From Candidatus Enterococcus huntleyi (GTDB lineage Bacteria; Bacillota; Bacilli; Lactobacillales; Enterococcaceae), in contig NZ_MAEJ01000015.1 of assembly GCF_009933175.1 (NCBI RefSeq), positions 1 through 64,000 of the forward strand: a DNA stretch of 64,000 bases, written 5' to 3'. A model generated the notes under the pieces. It saw only the letters and a program-made list of their open reading frames with translations. It was not told where the DNA came from and did no database searches. Shown piece by piece: positions 37,013 through 45,029 of the stretch (positions are counted from its first letter, which is position 1; every line of letters begins with the position of its first letter). Both the position numbers and the translations under genes were made by a program.

Positions 37013-37888
37013 ATGCTAATCAAAGAACAATTAGAAACCTACCCATTTTCTCAAGCTGAAAGTGTGACTGTCGCCTTTTTATTAGAGCATCCCGAACGAT
37101 TAGAAGCCATGACTATTCAAGAAATCGCAGCTGAAACCTTCACCCAATCCTCAACTTTAGTGCGGATTTCAAAAAAACTACAATTCGCCGGGTGGAAAGA
37201 TTTGAAACAAGCCTATCTAGAAGAATGGCAATACCTCAGTAAAAACTTTACAAAAATTGATGCCAATCTGCCCTTCTTACCCACCGATTCAACGATGAAC
37301 ATTATCAATAAATTGGCTGTTCTAGAAAAATCAACGATCGATGACATTGTCTCCCTCTTACATCATGACAGCCTATCCGCAGCCAAAAGATTGTTATTAA
37401 ATGCGGAAGTTATCCGGGTCTTTTCACAAAATGCGAACCTTTTAATCGCTCAAGACTTTGCTTTGAAGATGAATCGCATCCGTCGCACTGTTGTCCTTTC
37501 TTCATTAAAAGGTGAAGAGCGTTACGAAGCTTATAATGTGCCGAGAAACGGTTGTGCGATCCTGATTTCTTATTCAGGTGAAAATAAAGATATTCTAAAA
37601 ATCAATCAAATCCTTAAGTCACGCAACGTCCCAACGATTGCCATCACAAGTATTGGCGACAATAGTCTTTCCAAAGAATGTACTTGTTTTTTGCCTGTCA
37701 CCACTCGTGAAAAGCTCTATTCGAAGATTGGTAATTTCACAACCAATATGTCGATTATTTTCTTATTGGATGCTCTGTACTCTATCGTTTTTGCAGAGAA
37801 TTACGAGAAAAACTTAGAGCATCTCAAACGCGTCGGTCAACTAGTCGACAAACGAAAAATCGCCGTCGACGTAATGCGCGAAGAATAA
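37013..37888 (+). CDS. RpiR-family regulator (HTH plus SIS domain)
   Basis: A 291-residue transcription factor. The N-terminal HTH_6 domain (about 1-75) includes MTIQEIAAETFTQSSTLVRI and LQFAGWKDLK. The C-terminal SIS sugar-phosphate-binding domain (about 125-260) contains CAILISYSGENKDILKI. RpiR proteins sense phosphosugars, which fits its divergent position beside a 6-phospho-beta-glucosidase. GAGGAG precedes the ATG. Whether it activates or represses cannot be told from sequence. Confidence 0.88.
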   Translation: MLIKEQLETYPFSQAESVTVAFLLEHPERLEAMTIQEIAAETFTQSSTLVRISKKLQFAGWKDLKQAYLEEWQYLSKNFTKIDANLPFLPTDSTMNIINKLAVLEKSTIDDIVSLLHHDSLSAAKRLLLNAEVIRVFSQNANLLIAQDFALKMNRIRRTVVLSSLKGEERYEAYNVPRNGCAILISYSGENKDILKINQILKSRNVPTIAITSIGDNSLSKECTCFLPVTTREKLYSKIGNFTTNMSIIFLLDALYSIVFAENYEKNLEHLKRVGQLVDKRKIAVDVMREE

Positions 37889-38296
37889 TTTCAATTGCCT
37901 TAAATCTTAATTTTTCTAGTTATAAAAATCTGTGAGAAACAAGTAATACTTCAAGTTAAATACTACTATAAAAAAGTCAACGACAATCAATTTTATAGGG
38001 TGAAAACTTATTTTATTTATAAGTATAAATCATTCAGATATAATACTTATATAACCTTACTGATGTATCAACACTTATTAAATAAATTTAATAAGCTTAG
38101 TACTGATGAAAGTTTAGATAGAATACCACAGCTGGAATAGCTCTATCTGTCTACAATTTCTCTTTTAGGGGTCACCTGTTTTTACAGAATCTCTTAGAAT
38201 GGGTTTGAGAGGCACCTCACGAGATGTTCCTATTTCGTGAGATAAGTGAACTGAGCTTTGAAATTATAAAAAACTGTGTTAGGAGGAAGTGAATCA
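37889..38296. other. Gene-free stretch after rpiR
   Basis: No supported gene in about 400 nt of AT-rich sequence. A hairpin with arms CTCACGA (38216-38222) and TCGTGAG (38235-38241) lies before the NTF2-like gene without a clear T-run. A TATAAT-like AT-rich zone around 38036-38055 might hold a promoter. Confidence 0.4.
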
Positions 38297-38692
38297 ATGA
38301 CACCTAATAAAAGGCAACTGGATAAGGAACTATTTGTAAAATATACTCAGAGTTGGATTAAAAAAGATGTGTCCTTATTTCTATCTCTTTTGAATAATAA
38401 CGTACATGTTACTGAATGTTTTGGTGCAAGTTACAGGAACAAAAACGAATGTGAACAATGGTTTAGACACTGGAATGATACTGAGACAAATGGAGTAAGA
38501 GAATGGTCGATTTTATTTCACTCTTATGATGATGAGTTAAACACTTCTACTTTTGAATGGTTCTTTGATTACAAATATAAAGGAGAATCTAATTGTTTTA
38601 ATGGTGTTACCTTATTAATAGCAGAAGACAATCTAATTATGTCGATAAAAGAATTTGAAGCAAAATCAGATGTTTATTATCCGTACGAGTAA
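38297..38692 (+). CDS. NTF2/SnoaL-like domain protein
   Basis: A 131-residue single-domain protein whose pattern (FVKYTQSWIKKDVSLFLSLL, then HVTECFGASYRNKNEC, then a strand-rich end) resembles NTF2/SnoaL-like alpha-beta barrels. Such proteins may be enzymes or binding modules, and no catalytic set is evident. I chose the ATG at 38297 because AGGAGG lies 10 nt upstream; the frame is open 7 codons further. It is alone between an AT-rich gap and an IS element, AT-richer than its neighbours, and possibly acquired. Function unknown. Confidence 0.7.
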   Translation: MTPNKRQLDKELFVKYTQSWIKKDVSLFLSLLNNNVHVTECFGASYRNKNECEQWFRHWNDTETNGVREWSILFHSYDDELNTSTFEWFFDYKYKGESNCFNGVTLLIAEDNLIMSIKEFEAKSDVYYPYE

Positions 38693-39064
38693 CAATTTTG
38701 GGTTGCTAGTGTTTTAATATAATTTTTAGGGAAGCTTGTTTCCTTTTTTTGAACATTTTTTAACCATGATTTTGTACTCCCAACTATAAACTTAGGAATC
38801 AATAGTTGCTGAGATGACTGGTGGCTATCCTCGACCGTAGATATGACATTTGTGTTAGAGTAGTGATATTTTTTTGGTTGTCGTGTATTTAACATCTCTT
38901 AAATGGATTTATATGGATGTTTAAGAAGGTACCTAAAGACGGGAGAGGATGGCAAATAACTTTGTTCAGAAGTCTAGTGCTTATAAGAATAAAACTACCT
39001 GTAAGAAATGTTTGTGAATCTGTTAATAATTTGGGTTGAAAAAACGCGAATACAAACTTATCAA
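38693..39064. other. Gene-free stretch before the IS element
   Basis: About 370 nt without a supported gene. A 72-codon minus-strand frame (38677-38895) has no usable ribosome site. The low-quality frames are consistent with decayed mobile DNA, but I could not identify a parent. Confidence 0.4.
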
Positions 39065-39825
39065 TGACCTATTTTACGCAAAAAATCAAAACCTCCAGTG
39101 TGAACTGGAGGTTTGCTCTGCGGCTGAAAGCCTCTTTTACCGGCCTCAGCCTTAAAGGCTCTCTGAAGAAGTTTCCCGCCCGCACCACATTTACTCACTT
39201 CTCCTTAAAGGAGCTTCTTTATCTCTTTTCTCGATTATTTTTCCCCGTAAACGGATCATATTCTTCAAACAAGGTTAGTTGATCTGCTACGTGGTCTTCT
39301 CGTAATTGATTTTGGATATATTCTGCTATCTGCTTCTTATTTCTTCCTACCGTATCCACATAATATCCACGACACCAAAATTTTCGATTTCCATATCTAT
39401 ATTTTAGATTTGCATGCCGATCAAAAATCATCAAACTACTTTTTCCTTTTAAGTAGCCCATAAACTGCGAAACGCTTAGTTTAGGTGGAATACTGACTAA
39501 CATATGTATATGATCTTTACATGCGTTAGCCTCTAAAATTTCTACACCTTTTCGTTCACATAATTCTCGTATGATTTCTCCTATGCTTACTCGATATTTC
39601 CCATAGATTATTTGACGTCTATATTTTGGTGCAAATACGATGTGATACTTACATTTCCATACTGTATGTGATAAGCTATCTTTGTCCTTTTTCATGAAAG
39701 GTCCCTCCTAATTTGTTTGCTGTAGTGGTCGGGAAACCAATTATAGTTTAACAGTTTAGGAGGCTTTTTTACTACCTCGCTGGAAGCTCTACGGAACCAC
39801 CTGCATAGCAGGTGGTTTTCATAGC
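39065..39825 (-). mobile_element. IS200/IS605-family insertion sequence (tnpA only)
   Basis: About 760 bp around a Y1 transposase gene. Hairpins mark both ends: ACCTCCAGT/ACTGGAGGT at 39089-39114 and AACCACCTGC/GCAGGTGGTT at 39795-39817. There is no tnpB, so it belongs to the IS200 type. The exact ends are estimated from the hairpins. The 39089-39114 hairpin followed by TTTTGATTTTTT may also terminate tnpA. Confidence 0.8.
39219..39695 (-). CDS. tnpA: IS200-type Y1 transposase TnpA
   Basis: A 158-residue single-strand transposase. The HUH motif is seen as HIH in ACKDHIHMLVSIPP (about residues 60-73). The nucleophile is the Tyr in the RGYYVDTVGRN/IAEYIQNQ region (about 110-128). The start SLSHTVWKCKYHIVFAPKYRR is typical of the family. 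Length is full, so the gene looks intact. AGGAGGGACCTTTC precedes the ATG. IS200-type enzymes move a single-stranded circle and prefer lagging-strand DNA. Confidence 0.95.
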   Translation of the reverse strand: MKKDKDSLSHTVWKCKYHIVFAPKYRRQIIYGKYRVSIGEIIRELCERKGVEILEANACKDHIHMLVSIPPKLSVSQFMGYLKGKSSLMIFDRHANLKYRYGNRKFWCRGYYVDTVGRNKKQIAEYIQNQLREDHVADQLTLFEEYDPFTGKNNREKR

Positions 39826-39834
39826 ATACAAAGA

Positions 39835-39880
39835 AACGAGCGAATCGAGCCAGTCTTTCCGGCCAAATGATTCGCTCGTT
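39835..39880 (-). terminator. Terminator of the ABC-2 transporter operon
   Basis: Perfect 12-bp arms AACGAGCGAATC and GATTCGCTCGTT with a 22-nt loop, 50 nt after the permease stop. The minus-strand tail is TTTCTTTG. The IS element sits directly beyond it. Confidence 0.82.
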
Positions 39881-39929
39881 TTAGTTATCTAATTTTATTC
39901 TAAAATTTATTCTATAAATTGACTAATGC

Positions 39930-41024
39930 CTATGATAAAGCTACATCGCGTTTATTAAATAAAGCCAGTGTGGCTGCATAAATCAAGACAATGTAGATAA
40001 TTAATCCAATCACCGTCGCCAGAATACTCAGGTCGCCACCTACCATGTAGGCACTATCCAAGACTTGATTGTTCAAGCCTAGTAAATTGAAGAGAATCCA
40101 TTTTAACCAATCGTACTTCGCAATCACGGCTGGTAAGATTGAGCCTAAGATACTACCTGAGAACAGGACACCCATGCCGACACCGACAGCCAACGCTTGT
40201 GAGCGAATAACGGCTGAGAAGAATAAAGCAATCGTGATATACAAAATCATCAGTAAGAAGTTACTAGCAAACAGCTGACCAGCCAAAGTTAAGGCTGTTT
40301 TTGCGCCCATTTCCTCTGAGATTGCCGCATTCAATGATTGATGTGGCAGCATAAATGAAAAGGCAAAAGCGGAAGCAGCCATCACGACACTACTCAATAA
40401 GCCATACAAAATCGCCACAATATATTTTGACCAAAGAATTTGCAAACGACTATACGGACGAGTCAATAGAAGTTTAATCGTTCCGCCAGAGAATTCTGCA
40501 GCAATAATCATACTAGCAATCACCACCGCAAACAGCGTTGGTAGAAAATAAATTGAGCCAAAACTACTGAAGAACTGAGCATTCGTACTGCCCTTCATCG
40601 GATCGATTGGCGTTTCACCCTTATCTTTATAGGATTGATAATAAGCGAGCTGTTTTTCAACAACTTTGACATCTGATTTATCATAAGCCTTTGGTTGACT
40701 CTTCATCATTTCCAGATTATCTTTTAAGACTGGGATGGTCTCATCCAAGGTAAGAGAAACATATTCAGGTCCATCAGCGTCCTCTTCATCTTCGCCCCAG
40801 TACATCATTTCTGATAAAATACGACCATCACTCGTTTTGATTCCTTCAACCCCACCTTTAAAAGCAGGCATATTCGTTTCTGAACGATATGAACGCATGG
40901 ATTCGTTGGATTTCGTCGTCATAAACGCCACACCAAACATACAAAGAATTAAGAAAATTTGTAAAATCCAACTTGACTTTTTACTGAATAACTTTATAAA
41001 TTCATTTTTAATTAATACCAACAT
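39930..41024 (-). CDS. ABC-2 type transporter permease
   Basis: A 364-residue membrane protein. One hydrophobic segment near residues 17-37 is followed by an extracellular-type loop (about 40-160) and five further segments (about 160-355). FSGGTIKLLLTRPYSR is the coupling-region signature of ABC-2 permeases. Its start overlaps the stop of the ATPase gene by one base (41024), so the pair forms one operon. Similar systems (BcrAB-like) export peptides or antibiotics; the substrate here is unknown and no lantibiotic genes are nearby. Confidence 0.88.
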   Translation of the reverse strand: MLVLIKNEFIKLFSKKSSWILQIFLILCMFGVAFMTTKSNESMRSYRSETNMPAFKGGVEGIKTSDGRILSEMMYWGEDEEDADGPEYVSLTLDETIPVLKDNLEMMKSQPKAYDKSDVKVVEKQLAYYQSYKDKGETPIDPMKGSTNAQFFSSFGSIYFLPTLFAVVIASMIIAAEFSGGTIKLLLTRPYSRLQILWSKYIVAILYGLLSSVVMAASAFAFSFMLPHQSLNAAISEEMGAKTALTLAGQLFASNFLLMILYITIALFFSAVIRSQALAVGVGMGVLFSGSILGSILPAVIAKYDWLKWILFNLLGLNNQVLDSAYMVGGDLSILATVIGLIIYIVLIYAATLALFNKRDVALS

Positions 41025-41935
41025 TAGAGTGCTCCTCCTTCTGTTAATTCAAGGAAACGATCTTCCAATGAACCTGTTTTCGCAACAATCGAATAGATAT
41101 CGACTGACTCTATTAACAATCGAATAATTTCTGGAATCTGTGGTTCATTAATCGCTACTTCAAGATAGTTATCGTCTAACTCGATGGCGATAAATTCTTT
41201 GCTGCCTAGTAATTCGATGGCTTTCTTCACATCAGAAACTTTTAGCACGTATTTGCCATGACTATCTTCCATCACATCACTCATGGTTTCAATATGCGTC
41301 AATTGACCTTTTTCAATAATCGCAAAACGATCGGTAATTTGTTGAATCTCACCTAATAAATGGCTAGAAATTAGAACCGCTGTCCCTTGACTAGAAACTT
41401 CACGAATAATATCACGGAACTCAGCCATCCCTTGTGGGTCAAGACCATTCGTCGGCTCATCTAAAATAAGAATTGAAGGTTTATGAATAAGTGCTTGAGC
41501 CAGACCCAATCGTTGACGCATCCCTAATGAATAAGTTTTAACCTTTTGATTAATCGCGTTCGTTAATTTCACTTTGTCGACAATTTCTTGAATCGTTTCG
41601 TTTGAAATATCCTTACGACTCATGCGCGCAAATTGTTTCAAGTTTTCCAGACCCGACATATACATATAGAATTCTGGATTTTCGATAATTGCCCCAACTT
41701 CAGCAATCGTCTTTTTGAAATCAATACTAACATCCATGCCGTTAATTAAGACCGTTCCTGAAGAACGACTAATTAAGCTCACAATTGAACGAATAATCGT
41801 CGTTTTTCCGGCACCATTTGGCCCTAAAAGACCAAAAACTTCGCCTTCATACACATCAAAATTGATGTTTTGGACAATTGTTTTCTTCCCTACACGTTTC
41901 GACAGATTCTTTATCTGCAATACTGTTTTTCCCAT
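41024..41935 (-). CDS. ABC transporter ATP-binding protein (BcrA-type)
   Basis: A 303-residue ATPase subunit. Walker A GPNGAGKTT (about residue 37), signature YSLGMRQRLG (about 135), Walker B ILILDEPTNGLD (about 155) and switch region ISSHLLGE are all intact. The C-terminal 80-residue extension is typical of the BcrA/DrrA group. It is followed by the permease gene with a one-base overlap. GAGGAGACAATA precedes the ATG. Energises the partner ABC-2 permease. Confidence 0.92.
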   Translation of the reverse strand: MGKTVLQIKNLSKRVGKKTIVQNINFDVYEGEVFGLLGPNGAGKTTIIRSIVSLISRSSGTVLINGMDVSIDFKKTIAEVGAIIENPEFYMYMSGLENLKQFARMSRKDISNETIQEIVDKVKLTNAINQKVKTYSLGMRQRLGLAQALIHKPSILILDEPTNGLDPQGMAEFRDIIREVSSQGTAVLISSHLLGEIQQITDRFAIIEKGQLTHIETMSDVMEDSHGKYVLKVSDVKKAIELLGSKEFIAIELDDNYLEVAINEPQIPEIIRLLIESVDIYSIVAKTGSLEDRFLELTEGGAL

Positions 41936-42125
41936 TATTGTCTCCTCTGTACTTTTTTATAAAAACTATCGTTCTGTTTTCACATTCTTTAGTATACACT
42001 TAGAAAAACAATCTTCATTCCGTCTTAAGACCTAATTTCATTGATGATCCGACAAAAATAGCTAGAAAATGGCGCTCAACGATCATTCCTCTTTCCTATT
42101 TTCAGCATCCTAAGAAAATTTTTAT

Positions 42126-43319
42126 TTATTCATCTAATAACCAATCGACAATGTAAACGATAGGAATTCCCGCAATCTGTGTAACCTCCTGATACCTGCC
42201 TGTAACGACGATTTTTTTATAATTATCTTTAATATTTAGTAGATTATCCGTTTCGTGCGTGTTTTCCGGTAATTCATAAGTCACTTGAACATACATTGTT
42301 TCATCTAACTTACGGGCAATAAAATCAATTTCTTTACTATCCATTTTTCCCACTGACACACTATACCCGCGGCGCAATAATTCAATATATACTATATTTT
42401 CTAGACGATTGCTGTAATTTCCATCTCTTCTGCCGACTGCATTTCTTCGTAAACCTGTATCAGCGATAAAATATTTGCCATTGGTTCTAAGATATTCTCG
42501 ACCACGAATATCATATTGTTTTGTTTGATAAAATAAATAGGCATTTTCAAGTAATGCCAAATAACGATTGACCGTATGGTTCGTTGTTTCAATTCCTTCG
42601 CTTTTCAAAGTATTCACGATCTTTGATGTATTAATCAACTGCCCCACATTATCTGCTAAAAATGTAATCATTAATTTTAAGATTAGTGGATCTTTGATAT
42701 GGGCTCTCAATGCAACGTCTTTCAAAACAATCGAATCGAAAATCCCGGATAAGATAGTATCTTTAATCGGTTCTTCAGCGATGACAACGCTAGGAAACCC
42801 ACCATATTTTTCATATTCCAGATAAGCTTGATCAACTTTTCTAGAATGAGGCTCAATACTTTTCGCTGCCAAAAACTCTTTAAATGAGAAAGGATAAATA
42901 GGAATTTCTATATAACGGCCACTTAAAAGTGTTGCCAACTCACCCGATAGCATATTCGCGTTGGAATCTGTGACGATAATATCACTATCAAAACTCACTC
43001 GTAATCCGTTAACTACACGTTGCCAACCATTAACTACTTGAATCTCATCAAATAAAAAATACAATTTTTGCGATTCTTTGGGAATTAAGCTAGTCAGCTC
43101 TTCACGAAATCGCTCTTCCGTTGTAATTACTTGATAATCGATACTTTCGAAATTCATATATATGATTTGATTTTCTGGCACGCCTGCTTTTATCAAATAT
43201 TCTTTATAAAGCAGCAACAATACTGATTTTCCTGACCATCTAACGCCGGTAATTACTTTAATAAAATCAGTTTCCCTAAATTGGATAAGTTGATTCAGAT
43301 AATCTGGTCTGGGATACAT
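42126..43319 (-). CDS. AAA ATPase with DUF4143 domain
   Basis: A 397-residue protein of the large AAA_14/DUF4143 family. Walker A is GVRWSGKSVLL (Trp in place of the usual Arg), Walker B YFLFDEIQ, and the arginine-rich segment LLSGRYIEIPIYPFSFKEFL links to the C-terminal DUF4143 domain. The end contains KEIDFIARK, a PD-(D/E)xK-like Asp/Glu-x-Lys pattern. Cellular role of the family is not established; a DNA- or defence-related role has been suggested from the nuclease-like end, but that is inference. It is monocistronic, with AGGAGG 7 nt before ATG. A 24-bp palindrome lies 85 nt upstream. Confidence 0.85.
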   Translation of the reverse strand: MYPRPDYLNQLIQFRETDFIKVITGVRWSGKSVLLLLYKEYLIKAGVPENQIIYMNFESIDYQVITTEERFREELTSLIPKESQKLYFLFDEIQVVNGWQRVVNGLRVSFDSDIIVTDSNANMLSGELATLLSGRYIEIPIYPFSFKEFLAAKSIEPHSRKVDQAYLEYEKYGGFPSVVIAEEPIKDTILSGIFDSIVLKDVALRAHIKDPLILKLMITFLADNVGQLINTSKIVNTLKSEGIETTNHTVNRYLALLENAYLFYQTKQYDIRGREYLRTNGKYFIADTGLRRNAVGRRDGNYSNRLENIVYIELLRRGYSVSVGKMDSKEIDFIARKLDETMYVQVTYELPENTHETDNLLNIKDNYKKIVVTGRYQEVTQIAGIPIVYIVDWLLDE

Positions 43320-43403
43320 GCGGTGCCTCCTATCACGAACTTGCTCTCTCAGTATACATCATCATTTGTTTAAACAAGCTTCAATTTTCTGGTATTTTCC
43401 AAA

Positions 43404-43427
43404 AAATTGGAAGTTAACTTCCAATTT
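43404..43427. promoter_or_regulatory. Perfect 24-bp palindrome upstream of the AAA ATPase
   Basis: Half-site AAATTGGAAGTT is followed directly by its reverse complement. It lies 85 nt before the ATPase start and just beyond the merR terminator. No T-run is placed as expected for a terminator of either gene, so an operator is plausible. Confidence 0.5.
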
Positions 43428-43430
43428 AAC

Positions 43431-43475
43431 AAAAAAAGTGATAAACAAGAGTTCTATTTCCTCTTATCTATCACT
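43431..43475 (-). terminator. Terminator of the AKR-merR operon
   Basis: Arms AGTGATA and TATCACT with inner CTCTT pairs; the minus-strand tail is TTTTTTT. It lies 28 nt beyond the merR stop. Confidence 0.85.
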
Positions 43476-43502
43476 TAGCAATGTTATTATCCTAAACTAA
43501 TT

Positions 43503-43880
43503 TCAGACACTCATGACTTCTTTCACTTGCTTGATTTGTTTATCATACATGGCAAGTTTTGTTTCCAACTTTTTGACTGTTTTATCCATCATTGCTTGTT
43601 TTTCCAGCAATTTTTGATATTCATCGACTAAGATATCTTTTCTGGCAGCTAAGGTTTCATCGCCCTCTTGATAGAGCGCTGAATATTTAGCGAGAGAGTC
43701 GATTGATAAGCCAGAATCGCGCATGCACTTGATGAAATCAATCCAGCTAAGATCCTCTTCTTGATAATCTCTAATCCCTGCTTTATTACGTGTGACTGGT
43801 GGAATCAAGCCCTCTTTTTCGTAGTAACGCAGAGTCGCCGGTGTCATATCATATATTTTTGCCGCTTCCGAAATATTCAC
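43503..43880 (-). CDS. MerR-family regulator, AdhR/NmlR-like (Cys52)
   Basis: A 125-residue regulator. The N-terminal winged HTH (MNISEAAKIYDMTPATLRYY, about 1-70) is followed by a coiled-coil dimer helix (about 80-118). A single Cys at position 52 (DFIKCMRDSGL) matches the thiol used by AdhR/NmlR-type sensors of aldehydes and other electrophiles. No metal-binding Cys pair is seen at the C-terminus. It is the second gene after an aldo-keto reductase. The upstream promoter has the 19-bp spacer that MerR proteins activate by DNA twisting. A second such promoter precedes the DXS-like gene. Confidence 0.88.
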   Translation of the reverse strand: MNISEAAKIYDMTPATLRYYEKEGLIPPVTRNKAGIRDYQEEDLSWIDFIKCMRDSGLSIDSLAKYSALYQEGDETLAARKDILVDEYQKLLEKQAMMDKTVKKLETKLAMYDKQIKQVKEVMSV

Positions 43881-43938
43881 TTACGCGCACCCCTTCTTAC
43901 TGATGATTATTCCCACTACTCAGCTATAAAATTTTGTA

Positions 43939-44919
43939 CTAGCTATGTCCGACAATCGCATGTGGAATGTATGGTTCTTCTAAATAAGCAATATCTTCTG
44001 AGGTTAATTTGAAATCAACTGCGCCCACAGCTGTTTCGATGTGGTTCATTTTTGTTGCACCTATTACAGGAGCAGCGACTTGTTCTTTTTGTAAGAGCCA
44101 ACCTAAAGCAATATTCACGCGATTCGTTTCATATCTATTGGCTAACTCTGCGACACGATCAATAATCAACTGATCTTGTTCAGCGGTTTTATCGTATTTA
44201 GCTTTTTGTGCAACATCCGTTGAACTTCGCTTAGTCTCTTCCTGTTTATCTCTAATCAAGCGACCTGACGCCATTGGACTATACGGCGTTAAAGCAATTT
44301 TTTCAGAGTGGCAATACGGAATCATTTCTCTTTCTTCTTCTCGATAAATCAGATTCAAATGATTCTGCATAGATACAAATTTTGTCCAGCCATTCTTTTC
44401 AGCTACGTTATTAGCCTTTTGAAATTGGTAAGCATACATCGCTGATGCCCCAATGTGACGTGCCTTACCGGCTTTTACCACATCATGTAAAGCTTCCATC
44501 GTTTCTTCAATCGGCGTATTGTAATCCCAGCGATGAATGATGTATAAATCCACATAGTCAGTTTTTAATCGTTTCAAACTTTGATCAATCTGTGACATAA
44601 TCGCTTTTCTTGAGAGGCCTTGTCCATTTGGACCATCAAACATTTTTTGATGCACCTTCGTAGCTAACACGATTTCATCTCGATTGGCGTAATCCTTCAA
44701 CGCTTGTCCTAAAATTTCTTCACTCCGGCCTAATGAATAAACATTGGCTGTATCAAAAAAGTTGATACCTAACTCTAATGCTCGTTTGATTAACGGACGA
44801 CTGTCTTCTTCTTCCAAGACCCATTTGTGAATCCAATTTTTAGGATCGCCAAAGCTCATAGCACCTAAACAAATTCTCGAAACATCTAATCCAGTATTAC
44901 CCAATTTTACATATTCCAT
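43939..44919 (-). CDS. Aldo/keto reductase
   Basis: A 326-residue NADPH-dependent reductase of the Tas/IolS type. The catalytic tetrad is visible: Asp in NFFDTANVYSLG, Tyr six positions on... in the same motif, Lys in LATKVHQK and His in YIIHRWDYNTP. The barrel length is full. It is the first gene of a two-gene operon with the merR gene. The promoter is of the MerR-activated kind, so the enzyme probably reduces the aldehydes that the regulator senses. AGGAGGATTCTT precedes the ATG. Substrate is inferred. Confidence 0.9.
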   Translation of the reverse strand: MEYVKLGNTGLDVSRICLGAMSFGDPKNWIHKWVLEEEDSRPLIKRALELGINFFDTANVYSLGRSEEILGQALKDYANRDEIVLATKVHQKMFDGPNGQGLSRKAIMSQIDQSLKRLKTDYVDLYIIHRWDYNTPIEETMEALHDVVKAGKARHIGASAMYAYQFQKANNVAEKNGWTKFVSMQNHLNLIYREEEREMIPYCHSEKIALTPYSPMASGRLIRDKQEETKRSSTDVAQKAKYDKTAEQDQLIIDRVAELANRYETNRVNIALGWLLQKEQVAAPVIGATKMNHIETAVGAVDFKLTSEDIAYLEEPYIPHAIVGHS

Positions 44920-44959
44920 AAGAATCCTCCTCGTAATCGTTTCTGTATCTACAAGACCA

Positions 44960-44990
44960 ATTATACCTCTTAAAGTCCACTTTAAGTCAA
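44960..44990 (-). promoter_or_regulatory. MerR-type promoter of the AKR-merR operon
   Basis: Minus strand: TTGACT (44985-44990), a 19-nt spacer and TATAAT (44960-44965). The spacer region holds a perfect inverted repeat CTTAAAGT-gg-ACTTTAAG (44969-44986). The overlong spacer with central dyad is the classic architecture activated by MerR proteins. Confidence 0.85.
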
Positions 44991-45029
44991 AATAAACAAT
45001 TTATTGAGAGCTAATTTTTCAGATAGTGG

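Noticed and set aside
38677-38895. 72-codon minus-strand ORF before the IS element
   Set aside because: No ribosome site and no recognisable family; the ORF overlaps the end of the NTF2-like gene. Possibly a decayed fragment, but it cannot be supported.
39064-39282. Plus-strand 72-codon ORF across the IS end
   Set aside because: It is antisense to tnpA and reads through the IS end hairpin.
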